Assembly (NCBI GenBank): GCA_020356065.1 | Contig: CP070632.1 | Coordinates: 1,398,357 to 1,444,108, forward strand | DNA: 45,752 nucleotides | Source: Nitrospiraceae bacterium | Lineage (GTDB): Bacteria > Nitrospirota > Thermodesulfovibrionia > UBA6902 | Direction: 5' to 3' | Part shown: in pieces, positions 16,779 to 23,854 of the stretch | How the letters are laid out: every line of letters starts with the position of its first letter | Position numbering within the stretch: the stretch's first letter is position 1 | Notes under the pieces: model-generated | The model's input: the letters and a program-made list of their open reading frames with translations, nothing else | Told to the model about the DNA's origin: nothing | The model's database searches: none | Program-made: the position numbers and the translations under genes

Positions 16779-17192
16779 ATGAATGTAAACAAAATGGTCA
16801 TAAGGTTCAAGGACAAAACCCTTCTAAAGGGAGAGAGTCATGACTTTCATCCAAATAACAGGACCTTTCATCTTCGTCTCTTAGAGGGTGATGAAATAGA
16901 GATCGATCTTGAACATCTCAAGGCGGTGTTCTGGGTCAAATCTTTTGAAGGCAACAGGGACTATACCTATACATATGAGGACAGCATCCCATGGGGTGTG
17001 AATAAGGTCAGGATCCAGTTTGCAGACGGTGAATCCATGATTGGTTATGCCCAGTATCTTAACTGCAAGAGTCATCACATTTATCACAGCGATTACGGAT
17101 TTTTCGTAACCCCCGCTGATTTTAGAGGAAACAATGAACGAGTGTTCATATTGAAATCTGCTACTGAAGAAGTTAAATATCTTGATGCGTAG
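16779..17192 (+). CDS. DUF6982-like cytoplasmic protein
   Basis: 137 residues from ATG 16779 (GTG 16767 and ATG 16794 are alternatives; none has a strong ribosome site). No signal or membrane segment. The pattern VIRFKDKTLLKGESHDFHPN, FHLRLLEGDEIEIDLEHLKAVF, a central beta strand KVRIQFADGESMIGYA and the closing FFVTPADFRGNNERVF matches the DUF6982 family as I remember it, which often accompanies PilZ or chemotaxis proteins. No function is established. It is preceded by a Crp/Fnr-type operator and followed after 12 nt by a small Cys-rich ORF, so it probably heads a two-gene unit controlled by an environmental signal. Confidence 0.7.
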   Translation: MNVNKMVIRFKDKTLLKGESHDFHPNNRTFHLRLLEGDEIEIDLEHLKAVFWVKSFEGNRDYTYTYEDSIPWGVNKVRIQFADGESMIGYAQYLNCKSHHIYHSDYGFFVTPADFRGNNERVFILKSATEEVKYLDA

Positions 17193-17204
17193 AAAGGAGA
17201 AACC

Positions 17205-17393
17205 ATGTCCATACAGACCCTTATCACAAAAATCTGTCCTTATGTTGAATTCCCCGCAGGTGACTGTTTCTGTACAAGAGATGGAAGCCAGAATATCATC
17301 AAAGCTGTGAAATACTGCAGCAACAATTATGAAGAATGTCCCATTTTCAACGAAAGAAGTTCCGGATTAGAAAAAATAGTAACCGAAAATTAA
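17205..17393 (+). CDS. Small cysteine-containing protein
   Basis: 62 residues with a very good ribosome site (AAAGGAG, 6 nt spacing). It has five cysteines (C11, C21, C23, C38, C45) in the pattern CPYVEFPAGDCFC-x14-C-x6-CP, which could bind zinc or a cluster. No signal peptide, so cytoplasmic. It follows the DUF6982-like gene by 12 nt and is probably co-transcribed. Family unknown to me. Confidence 0.65.
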   Translation: MSIQTLITKICPYVEFPAGDCFCTRDGSQNIIKAVKYCSNNYEECPIFNERSSGLEKIVTEN

Positions 17394-17467
17394 CAACTCA
17401 TATCCTGCCATCAACCCTGCCGACATATATCCTGAGCAAATAAAACACCTGTTCAGGCGTTATGTGA

Positions 17468-18826
17468 TCACTCAAACCTGTCTTTCAGACCTGCTTTATC
17501 CTGGTTTGCAACAACTACAAGAATAAATTGCCCCAGGTCAAGATACTTTTTTGCAACTCTTAATACATCTTCTTTTAACACGTTATTTATAAAAACAGGA
17601 TAATCATCAATATAGCCGACTCCGAGATCGTAAAATTCCACGGCAACAAGAAAATTCGCAATCCGGCTGCTTGTCTCTATTCTCATGGGAAAGCTGCCTG
17701 TCAGAAAGGCCTTTGCGTCAGCTAACTCCCGATCAGTAACAGGATTGTTTCTTATTTTTTTAATCTCTTCCAGGACTTCCTCTATCGCAACATTTGCTGA
17801 TTCATTCTTTGTCTGAAACGTTACCTGAAAGCTGCCTCCCTGTCTGTCAGCATTAAAATAGCTGCTAATATCGTATACGAGCCCTTTTTCCTCCCTGACA
17901 TTCTGCATAAGTCTTGAAGCAAAACCACCACCACCCAGGATATAATTCATAACCGAAATGGCATAATAGTCAGGATTGTCGCGGCTTACTCCGACATGAC
18001 CAAGTCGGACAGTTGCCTGTGTCAGGTCTTTATCGATCTTTATGGTTTGCTTTTTCCTGTTCGCTTCCAATTGAGGCAGAGAAGTATTCATGGATGTTTT
18101 AGTATCCCATTTTGAAAAATACGTATCGAACAATTTCTCCACTTCTTCAGGTTCAATATCACCGACAACCGACATAACAGAGTTTTCAGGGACGTAGTAG
18201 GTAGAATGAAATTCAATAAGGTCTTCTCTCTTTATATTGTCAATCGTCTCGGCTGTACCGGAAATTAACCGACCATACGGATGATCGCCGAACAGGGTCT
18301 TCGTGAATTCACGAGAGGCCAGAAAATCCGGGTCCTCTTCCCTTGCTTTTAAGCTGCCCTTCACCCTCTGCTTTTTCTTTTCGAATTCATCCTCAGGGAA
18401 CACAGGATGTAAAATTATATCGGAAAGCAGTTCAAAACCAAGAGCAATGTCCTTTTTTAAAACAGAGAGACTTGCAGAATTATAGTCTCCTCCGCCAGAA
18501 GCCCCAATACTTCCTCCGACAAACTCTATACTTTCGCTGATCTGCTCTGCAGTCCTGCTGGCTGTCCCATCAGTGAGAAGTGATGCGACAAGGCTCGACA
18601 GTCCCGCCTTTTCCGCAGGTTCCATGAGGTTGCCCGCGTTGATACCCAGCGATACCTTGACTACCGGCAGGTTATGTCTTTCAGATATTAAAAGTATGAG
18701 ACCGTTATCAAGGACCTTTCTTTTAACATCAAGGGGAAAGGTTTGATGAGGAGAAAGAATAAAAAACAGATTAATAATTACTGTTGCAAAGATTATTTTC
18801 TTAAGCAATATGTTCTTTATATTCAT
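17468..18826 (-). CDS. M16 family peptidase, inactive-type subunit
   Basis: 452 residues with a signal peptide (about 1-32). It is a two-domain M16 (insulinase/processing peptidase) fold: VKRKVLDNGLILLISERHNL start, then AGLSSLVASLLTDGT where active members have HxxEH, and a C-terminal domain with the GGGGFASRLMQNVREEKGLVY motif that contacts substrate. The zinc-binding His/Glu residues are absent, so this is the regulatory (beta-like) subunit. The catalytic partner is encoded 86 nt upstream on the same strand, as in two-gene M16 pairs such as PqqL/YmxG-like or mitochondrial processing peptidase-like systems. It likely acts in the periplasm on unfolded peptides. The substrate is unknown. Confidence 0.9.
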   Translation of the reverse strand: MNIKNILLKKIIFATVIINLFFILSPHQTFPLDVKRKVLDNGLILLISERHNLPVVKVSLGINAGNLMEPAEKAGLSSLVASLLTDGTASRTAEQISESIEFVGGSIGASGGGDYNSASLSVLKKDIALGFELLSDIILHPVFPEDEFEKKKQRVKGSLKAREEDPDFLASREFTKTLFGDHPYGRLISGTAETIDNIKREDLIEFHSTYYVPENSVMSVVGDIEPEEVEKLFDTYFSKWDTKTSMNTSLPQLEANRKKQTIKIDKDLTQATVRLGHVGVSRDNPDYYAISVMNYILGGGGFASRLMQNVREEKGLVYDISSYFNADRQGGSFQVTFQTKNESANVAIEEVLEEIKKIRNNPVTDRELADAKAFLTGSFPMRIETSSRIANFLVAVEFYDLGVGYIDDYPVFINNVLKEDVLRVAKKYLDLGQFILVVVANQDKAGLKDRFE

Positions 18827-18912
18827 GATATAATTAACAAATATCTGCGCTCAATGGTCATCATCCCAGTGACATGCCCCAAAGAATCCGCTGTGCTTTC
18901 AATAGACCGCAT

Positions 18913-20292
18913 TTAATGGCCAGCAATAGATTCCGTTACCCGTGGAACGGCTTTGCTATCCGTATTCTTTAAAGGTATTAACGTTCCCACTGTTCTTTTG
19001 TCTTTAATAAGATACTTCTTTGCCACACGCTGAAGATCTTCCGGCGTTACGGCCCTGATCCCGTCGAGGTACCTGTCCTTGAGACGCCAGTCACCTATCA
19101 TTTCAAATTCAGCTATCAACATGGCCTGATAATAAATTGAATCCTGGCTCATGATAAAGTCTGCCTCGATCTGGTTCTTTGCCTTCAGGACCTCTCTCTC
19201 TGAAGGGGGTTCCTTCTTTATCCTGTCGATTTCAGCATAGAGAGCATTTTCAACATCTTCAATTTTTTTGCCGGGTAATGCCGTTCCATAAAAATAGAAT
19301 ACAAACGGATAGCGGTACGTACTGCTGTATCCAGCACCAGCAGATAGCGCTATGTGCTGCTCATCAATGAGGCTCTTGTAGATCCTAGCACTCTTGCCCC
19401 CTGAAAGCACCATCGAGAGAACATCCAGTGCATAACTGTCTTCATTAAAAATATTGGGCGTTTTATACACGCTGAGAACATAGGGAAGCTCAGCTTCTTT
19501 TTTTACGAACACCCTCCTCTCACCCAGTTGTTCAGGCTCTTCGATGTCAAGCTTTTTTATTTCAGGTCCAATCGGTATGGCGCCAAATGAATTCCGTATC
19601 TTTTCCATAACAGACTCAACATCTATGTTTCCTCCTACCACGATGAAGGCATTGTTAGGAACATACCTGGATTTGTAATACTTCAACAGGTCATCTCTTG
19701 TAATAGCTTTCAGGTCAGACATCCAGCCTATCACAGGCCATCGGTACGGATGGTTCTTAAATGCCGCGGCAATGACCTCTTCATAGACAAGCCGCTGGGG
19801 GTCATCTTCATAACGCATCCTCCGCTCCTCCATCACTACATCTCTTTCAGATATCGTATCATCGGGACGTAATATCAGATTACGCATCCTGTCAGATTCA
19901 AGCTCTATGGAAAGATGCAGCCTGTCAGGGGCAAGTTTCTGAAAATAATAAACATAGTCTTTGCTCGTGCCTGCGTTATCTATGCCGCCTGCCCTTTTTA
20001 TGATTCTGGAGAATTCCTTCGGACCATACTGAGGCGTGCCCTTAAACATCATGTGCTCAAGAAGATGACTTAACCCGGTCTTGCCGATCTGCTCATGAAT
20101 CGACCCGGCATTATACCAGATCTGAAAGACCGCGAGTGTTGCTGCAGGATCTTTTAAAGCAAATACTTTTAGCCCATTGGACAGTGTTTCCTCATGTAAT
20201 GCGTTTCCCTTTGATGCGTATGCTTCAACACGAATTACCGAAATTCCTGTCAGGGTATATATGATTAACAAAAATAGAATTGTTTTCTTCAT
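18913..20292 (-). CDS. M16 family zinc peptidase, active subunit
   Basis: 459 residues with a signal peptide (about 1-24). The inverted zinc motif HLLEH (76-80) is present, as is the third ligand in VMEERRMR (Glu 156 or 157, about 76 residues on), so this member is catalytically competent. The second M16_C domain contains LSGGKSARIYKSL-type features for substrate closure. It precedes the inactive M16 paralog by 86 nt, and together they should form a heterodimeric chamber in the periplasm that degrades peptides. The ATG at 20292 is followed by a normal n-region (KK). No terminator is visible between the two genes. Confidence 0.93.
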   Translation of the reverse strand: MKKTILFLLIIYTLTGISVIRVEAYASKGNALHEETLSNGLKVFALKDPAATLAVFQIWYNAGSIHEQIGKTGLSHLLEHMMFKGTPQYGPKEFSRIIKRAGGIDNAGTSKDYVYYFQKLAPDRLHLSIELESDRMRNLILRPDDTISERDVVMEERRMRYEDDPQRLVYEEVIAAAFKNHPYRWPVIGWMSDLKAITRDDLLKYYKSRYVPNNAFIVVGGNIDVESVMEKIRNSFGAIPIGPEIKKLDIEEPEQLGERRVFVKKEAELPYVLSVYKTPNIFNEDSYALDVLSMVLSGGKSARIYKSLIDEQHIALSAGAGYSSTYRYPFVFYFYGTALPGKKIEDVENALYAEIDRIKKEPPSEREVLKAKNQIEADFIMSQDSIYYQAMLIAEFEMIGDWRLKDRYLDGIRAVTPEDLQRVAKKYLIKDKRTVGTLIPLKNTDSKAVPRVTESIAGH

Positions 20293-20413
20293 AACTCGAA
20301 TATTAACAAAGTTGAAATTTATAGGTCAATGAACAGATGAAGGAGGCCAGGGGAGGTTGTCTTTCTTCCTAGCACATGAAACCTCGACTTTTTGAGTCAT
20401 TGCCCCCTTCTTC

Positions 20414-20445
20414 AAAAAAACAGCCAGGGGTTATGCCACTGGCTG
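20414..20445 (-). terminator. Rho-independent terminator after the Spy-like gene
   Basis: On the minus strand CAGCCAG (20445-20439) pairs with CTGGCTG (20427-20421) around a short loop and is followed by seven T residues (20420-20414). It lies 30 nt after the stop codon. Confidence 0.9.
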
Positions 20446-20474
20446 CAATATGAAGTATGAATCACTGCTGTATG

Positions 20475-20876
20475 TTACCAGCAATATCCGTAACCTGCTC
20501 TTCCCATAGCGGTTCTTGGGGCTTTTTCTCTGATTTTGTCCTCCAGTTCAATGATCTCCTTATCGAGTTTGGACAGAGCCTCTTCAGACGTATCAGAATT
20601 GCGGCTCAGTTCCATGTACTCAAACCGTTTGCTGTGTAAATCTTTTCTCAGGTCTCTTGTTTCATCCAGAAACTTCTGATTGTCCTCATATCCGGCGCCT
20701 TCACGGGCCATCATGTGCCGACCATATCCCGGACCCATCATATGTCCTCCATATACATAGCCCTTCATATGACCACCACCCCATCCATCATACCCGGGAC
20801 CATGAGCGTATGCTATTGCACCGACAGCAAGAATAAATACAACTGCTACTGCAATAATCAATCTGTTCATTTTCAT
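20475..20876 (-). CDS. Spy/ZraP-like periplasmic protein
   Basis: 133 residues: a signal peptide (1-24, ending AIAYA), a Gly/His/Met/Tyr-rich region (about 25-62, with three HMM/HM pairs) and an amphipathic helical region (about 65-120, NQKFLDETRDLRKDLHSKRF) as in the Spy/CpxP/ZraP superfamily of envelope chaperones and metal binders. The His/Met content suggests copper or zinc binding. In Escherichia coli such proteins are induced by CpxR, BaeR or ZraR; here 11-bp-period repeats matching the local response regulator promoter lie about 145-175 bp upstream in the matching orientation. A good terminator follows. The last residues are GYGYCW, with a single Cys. Confidence 0.82.
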   Translation of the reverse strand: MKMNRLIIAVAVVFILAVGAIAYAHGPGYDGWGGGHMKGYVYGGHMMGPGYGRHMMAREGAGYEDNQKFLDETRDLRKDLHSKRFEYMELSRNSDTSEEALSKLDKEIIELEDKIREKAPRTAMGRAGYGYCW

Positions 20877-20934
20877 TCTCCTTAATAATTGTAAATGTTA
20901 ATATGGCAGAGTTATCTCTCTTTTTATAGTGAAC

Positions 20935-20977
20935 ATGATCCTGCAATATTTTCCTCCTTTCTGTAAGTCAGGATCAT
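20935..20977. repeat. Spaced inverted repeat in the Spy-like gene leader
   Basis: ATGATCCTG (20935-20943) and CAGGATCAT (20969-20977) are perfect 9-bp arms 25 bp apart. On the minus (sense) strand the intervening loop contains AAAGGAGG. It may be a leader hairpin. Confidence 0.45.
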
Positions 20978-21016
20978 TTTAATTCTGTCTATAGATTATT
21001 TGAGTTGTTTGAAGAA

Positions 21017-21047
21017 ATAATGAATAAATTATGAAAACATTATGAAA
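21017..21047. promoter_or_regulatory. Response-regulator boxes, three 11-bp-period repeats
   Basis: ATAATGAAT (21017-21025), ATTATGAAA (21028-21036) and ATTATGAAA (21039-21047) repeat with exact 11-bp spacing, as PhoB/OmpR-type regulators require. Read toward the Spy-like gene the repeats appear as TTTCATAAT, the same orientation relative to the gene as in the response regulator's own promoter. Confidence 0.6.
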
Positions 21048-21261
21048 GTGCAGCTATGTGATTAATGTGTTAAAGGTGGGAGTGTTGGAGCAGATAATTC
21101 GTCTCCTGACATTGAACCACAAGTGAGCATAGTCAGAAAAATCACATCCGACAGAATAGCAGTTATTGTGTATGCATCTCATTATGAAGGATTCGTATTT
21201 TTATTTTTTTTCCTATAAAATATACTTATCACTATGTGAATTCTATACGAAAGGACTTCAT

Positions 21262-21873
21262 GTGATTCAGATCAGGAAACATGTTTTATTTTTTGCCATT
21301 CTCATATCCGTCCTCGCCGGTGGTACGTACTCTTGCCAGACAGACAAGACAGAGAAAGCCGACAGGAGCGCTTCTGCGGAGACCGGACTCGAACCCAATA
21401 TAGCTGATATGGTTGCATCAATGAACCTTTATGCATTCAACGAGATAGTCAAGGCCCCGGATTTTGAGCTGATGTCAGTAACGGGTGAAAGAGTCAGTCT
21501 GAGCCAGCATCGCGGACAGGTCATACTGCTTAGTTTCTGGGCCACGTGGTGACCATGGTGCAGGAAGGAGTTTCCTTCCCTGGAGAATCTGCACCAGCAG
21601 TATAAGGATGATCCTTTTGTCATCCTAGCTATAGACATTAAGGAAAGCAAAGACGCAGTATTAAAATCCGTTAAAAAAAACGGGCTCTCTTATGCAAACT
21701 TGCTGGATCCTGACGGTCGCGTAAGCGCCCTGTACGGTGTAAGCTCAACCCCGATGAAATTCCTGATTGACAGGCAGGGAAATCTCGTAACAGCTGCCAT
21801 GGGTTACAGAAACTGGGACAAAGATGACTTTAAATCGTTAATTCAATCGTTAATTAATTCAGAACAGCAATAG
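21262..21873 (+). CDS. TlpA/ResA-like thioredoxin-fold lipoprotein, selenocysteine-containing (U-P-W-C)
   Basis: 203 residues if the TGA at 21550-21552 is read as selenocysteine (U97). Upstream: signal segment with possible lipid Cys (LAGGTYSC), then APDFELMSVTGERVSLSQHR and VILLSFWATW. Directly after the TGA, in frame, comes PWCRKEFPSLENLHQQY, then VILAIDIKES, LLDPDGRVSALYGVSSTPMK with the cis-proline, and FLIDRQGNLV, ending in TAG. This is a complete TlpA/ResA fold with U-P-W-C in place of C-P-W-C. A hairpin with arms GGTGCAG/CTGCACC (21557-21563, 21589-21595) and an inner stem with loop AGTTT starts 4 nt after the TGA, as a bacterial SECIS would. The GTG start 21262 is chosen for its AAGGA site; it would act as an envelope thiol/selenol reductase or peroxidase. 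Confidence 0.92.
21557..21595 (+). promoter_or_regulatory. Candidate bacterial SECIS hairpin
   Basis: The outer stem GGTGCAG/CTGCACC (7 bp, perfect) encloses an inner stem GAAGG/CCTTC with apical loop AGTTT, which contains the GU typical of SelB-binding loops. The apical loop begins 17 nt after the TGA codon, inside the usual distance. Confidence 0.7.
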
Positions 21874-21888
21874 AAGCATATCCAGCAT

Positions 21889-22356
21889 TTATTTGAGGTC
21901 CGGGTAACCCCTTCTTTTGTAATTAATTTCCCCTACCAGTTTGTTGTACTGTGTGTTAGCATGATGTAACACAGACTGATTATCACTGCTGATATGAACA
22001 TTACTCCATCCTTCGCCATGCTTATACATCCTGATATTGACCTTATCCAGGTTCGTATCTCCATCATCATCAACATACTCGGTACACCTGTACGATGTCG
22101 GAAGCTGATCCTTTGTAACAACAATAACATCCCCTTTCGCATCGCTGTCATACGTTCTGAAATAGGTCACCCACGTGCCTCCTATTTCTCCTTCCCATAA
22201 TTTATGTGATGCACCATCGACATGTTCAAAAGGCGTGTTCATAAGATTGCGGATTAAAGATGAAGACTTTGCAGATCTGTTGTCAGATGCACTGCAGCTT
22301 AAAATCAGTACTGCCGATACGCTGAACATGATTGACCTCAATACTGTCCTTTGCAT
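21889..22356 (-). CDS. Hypothetical lipoprotein
   Basis: 155 residues starting with a lipoprotein signal (VLILSC, lipid Cys near 21), after a GGAAGGTG ribosome site and a consensus promoter about 40 bp upstream. The mature part has alternating polar strands (WVTYFRTYDSDAKGDVIVV, DDDGDTNLDKVNIRMYKHGEGW) with an aspartate-rich DDDGDTNLD turn that could bind calcium. The family is not recognised. It converges with the TlpA-like selenoprotein gene: the stop codons are only 15 bp apart. Confidence 0.75.
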   Translation of the reverse strand: MQRTVLRSIMFSVSAVLILSCSASDNRSAKSSSLIRNLMNTPFEHVDGASHKLWEGEIGGTWVTYFRTYDSDAKGDVIVVTKDQLPTSYRCTEYVDDDGDTNLDKVNIRMYKHGEGWSNVHISSDNQSVLHHANTQYNKLVGEINYKRRGYPDLK

Positions 22357-22394
22357 ACACCTTCCTTCTGTCTACAAGACCGCAGTGTGTGCAA

Positions 22395-22423
22395 ATTATA
22401 CCACTACCCCATATTGCCGTCAA
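22395..22423 (-). promoter_or_regulatory. Sigma-70-type promoter of the lipoprotein gene
   Basis: On the minus strand TTGACG (22423-22418), a 17-bp spacer and a perfect TATAAT (22400-22395) precede the lipoprotein ATG by about 39 nt. The best housekeeping promoter in the window. Confidence 0.8.
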
Positions 22424-22519
22424 TATAAAAACTATGCAATTTTGCAATGAACATCAGTGCCTGAGCGCTATCAGCACTCTTCCTGATTCAACCGGGATAC
22501 GTGCCGCCTCATGCATGAA

Positions 22520-22835
22520 CTACCCATTCTGCCCTTTATATTTAATCTGGGTCCTGGTCCAGTCCACGGATATCTTTGCTTTTCCCTGTACAAGGAATCC
22601 AACAAGTTCCCAAAGTTTGTCCCTGTTCTGTCTGTTCATACATATAATCGAATTCATCTGCCCCCTATTAACCCTGAAACCTGATCTGCGTCCGGGTTCT
22701 GGCAACAGACATTCTTGTTTTTCCTGTGACAAGAAACCCTATCCTGTTTCCGTAATAGTCGAATTCTGAAATTTCATCAATAAAATGACTATCAATGCAG
22801 AAACTGACTAGATTTCCCCGTTTTTCTTTTCTCAT
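22520..22835 (-). CDS. Tandem pair of related small ORFs (55 and about 45 codons)
   Basis: Two short minus-strand frames follow each other. The first (22835-22668) ends GFLVTGKTRMSVARTRTQIR plus FQG; the second (about 22657-22520) ends GFLVQGKAKISVDWTRTQIK plus YKGQNG. Over 23 aligned residues 14 are identical, and the DNA before them also matches (GAATTCGA-TAT in both), so this is a duplication with later indels. The second has a GGGGG site close to its ATG. Whether they are translated small proteins or the remains of one larger gene is not clear; the pattern of substitutions (K/R, I/M, Y/F) suggests protein-level constraint. They lie after the terminator at 22908-22938. Confidence 0.45.
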
Positions 22836-22907
22836 TGACTTTTGAGTTTCCCCGCTGATAAAGATCTTATCTATCTGTATTCTCCATACACAAGCTCTGT
22901 CAGTGGC

Positions 22908-22938
22908 AAAAAAAAGCCGGGGTAATGAATACCCCGGC
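22908..22938 (-). terminator. Rho-independent terminator of the two-component/selenoprotein operon
   Basis: The minus-strand stem GCCGGGGTA / TACCCCGGC (9 bp, loop TTCAT) is followed by eight T residues (22915-22908), 16 nt after the selenoprotein stop. Confidence 0.93.
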
Positions 22939-22954
22939 GTGAACATTTTTAATT

Positions 22955-23407
22955 CTATGAGCCGAATTCTTTATCTATTGCCTTCTTTATGTCTTTTACT
23001 GATTTTCCCTGTTCATAAAGCTGGGCGACCCTCAAGGCCTCCTTCTGACAGAGCTGTCAGCCGGCTCCATGTCTGTCAACAAAACAGCTGAGCAGAGATT
23101 TATGATTAAATGGCTGCTGATCACAATAACAGTAGCAATATACTTCATTGAGCATATCAGGATATTTTTGGGCCGCTGCATATGCTAAACGCGTCTGGCC
23201 GGTAAACATTGCAGGATCCAGGACAGGTCTGGTCTCCTTGCCAGTCAGGTTAAAGGATTTACCTGTTTCTTTGGCATCACCTAAAAAAGGCAGATTGCCG
23301 GATATGGCCAGTGCTGCTATGGCAATTACGGCAACGGAAACAACTATCATTGCCGTAGAGCTGCTCTTGTTGCGGGCTCCGCTTTTTTTCTGTTTCATAT
23401 TTCCCAT
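22955..23407 (-). CDS. PCYCGC-like exported protein, selenocysteine-containing (U-Q-L-C)
   Basis: 150 residues if the TGA at 23059-23057 is selenocysteine (U117); the frame then reads QLCQKEALRVAQLYEQGKS and VKDIKKAIDKEFGS to TAG at 22957-22955. ATG 23407 follows GGAGG. A signal anchor lies at about 18-38. The core, YPDMLNEVYCYCYCDQQP, HKSLLSCFVDRHGAG and then U-x-x-C, follows the PCYCGC-motif family (PF13798), in which the last motif is normally C-x-x-C, so U replaces its first Cys. It is the last gene of an operon with a response regulator, kinase and PepSY-like gene. Probably a metal- or redox-active envelope protein. A hairpin after the TGA is less clear than for the TlpA-like gene. Confidence 0.88.
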
Positions 23408-23450
23408 AAAGTCCTCCGGGTGTTATTGGATTTCTGTCTCTATTCCCCGA

Positions 23451-23780
23451 CTAATATATTGATCGCAATCTTCCGGTACGCCGGTCGAATATGATTATAT
23501 CAACTACTTTATTTTTATCTTTAACCTTTGCCTTGATAAACCTCCCTCTCTTATGAATAAGTTCAACGATATACCCCTTTTTATCATAGTAGTCCATTAT
23601 GGCCCTCCTGGCGTCCTCATGACTGAGCGTATATTTGCATGTTCCATACGTGGAACATCTGGTACATGAGTCACCATACGGTGTTATCGGCTTACCGCCA
23701 CGAAATGCCTGCACTGATACTAAGGGCATTAATAAGAGGATGGAAGTTATTGTTAATATAGGGGCATATCTTACTTTCAT
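23451..23780 (-). CDS. PepSY-like exported small protein
   Basis: 109 residues with a signal peptide (1-25, ending SVQA). The mature N-terminus has CTRCSTYGTC (three cysteines), followed by an alpha/beta unit with the helix SHEDARRAIMDYYDKKGYIV and the strand pair FIKAKVKDKNKVVDIIIFDR then RTGRLRSIY, closely similar in shape to PepSY domains (helix followed by a hairpin ending in DxxTGxI). It lies 43 nt before the PCYCGC-like selenoprotein and 74 nt after the sensor kinase, on the same strand. It may be a small periplasmic modulator of the kinase or of the redox protein; that role is inferred only. Confidence 0.78.
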   Translation of the reverse strand: MKVRYAPILTITSILLLMPLVSVQAFRGGKPITPYGDSCTRCSTYGTCKYTLSHEDARRAIMDYYDKKGYIVELIHKRGRFIKAKVKDKNKVVDIIIFDRRTGRLRSIY

Positions 23781-23854
23781 AACGTACTATAAAAATAATA
23801 AAGAATAGTGAAGAAAATATGAATACATCCCAATGAAATCATCATTCTTTTACC

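Noticed and set aside
17432-17460. CCTGAGC/GTTCAGG hairpin as a convergent terminator
   Set aside because: Only five Watson-Crick pairs in a row and no T-tract.
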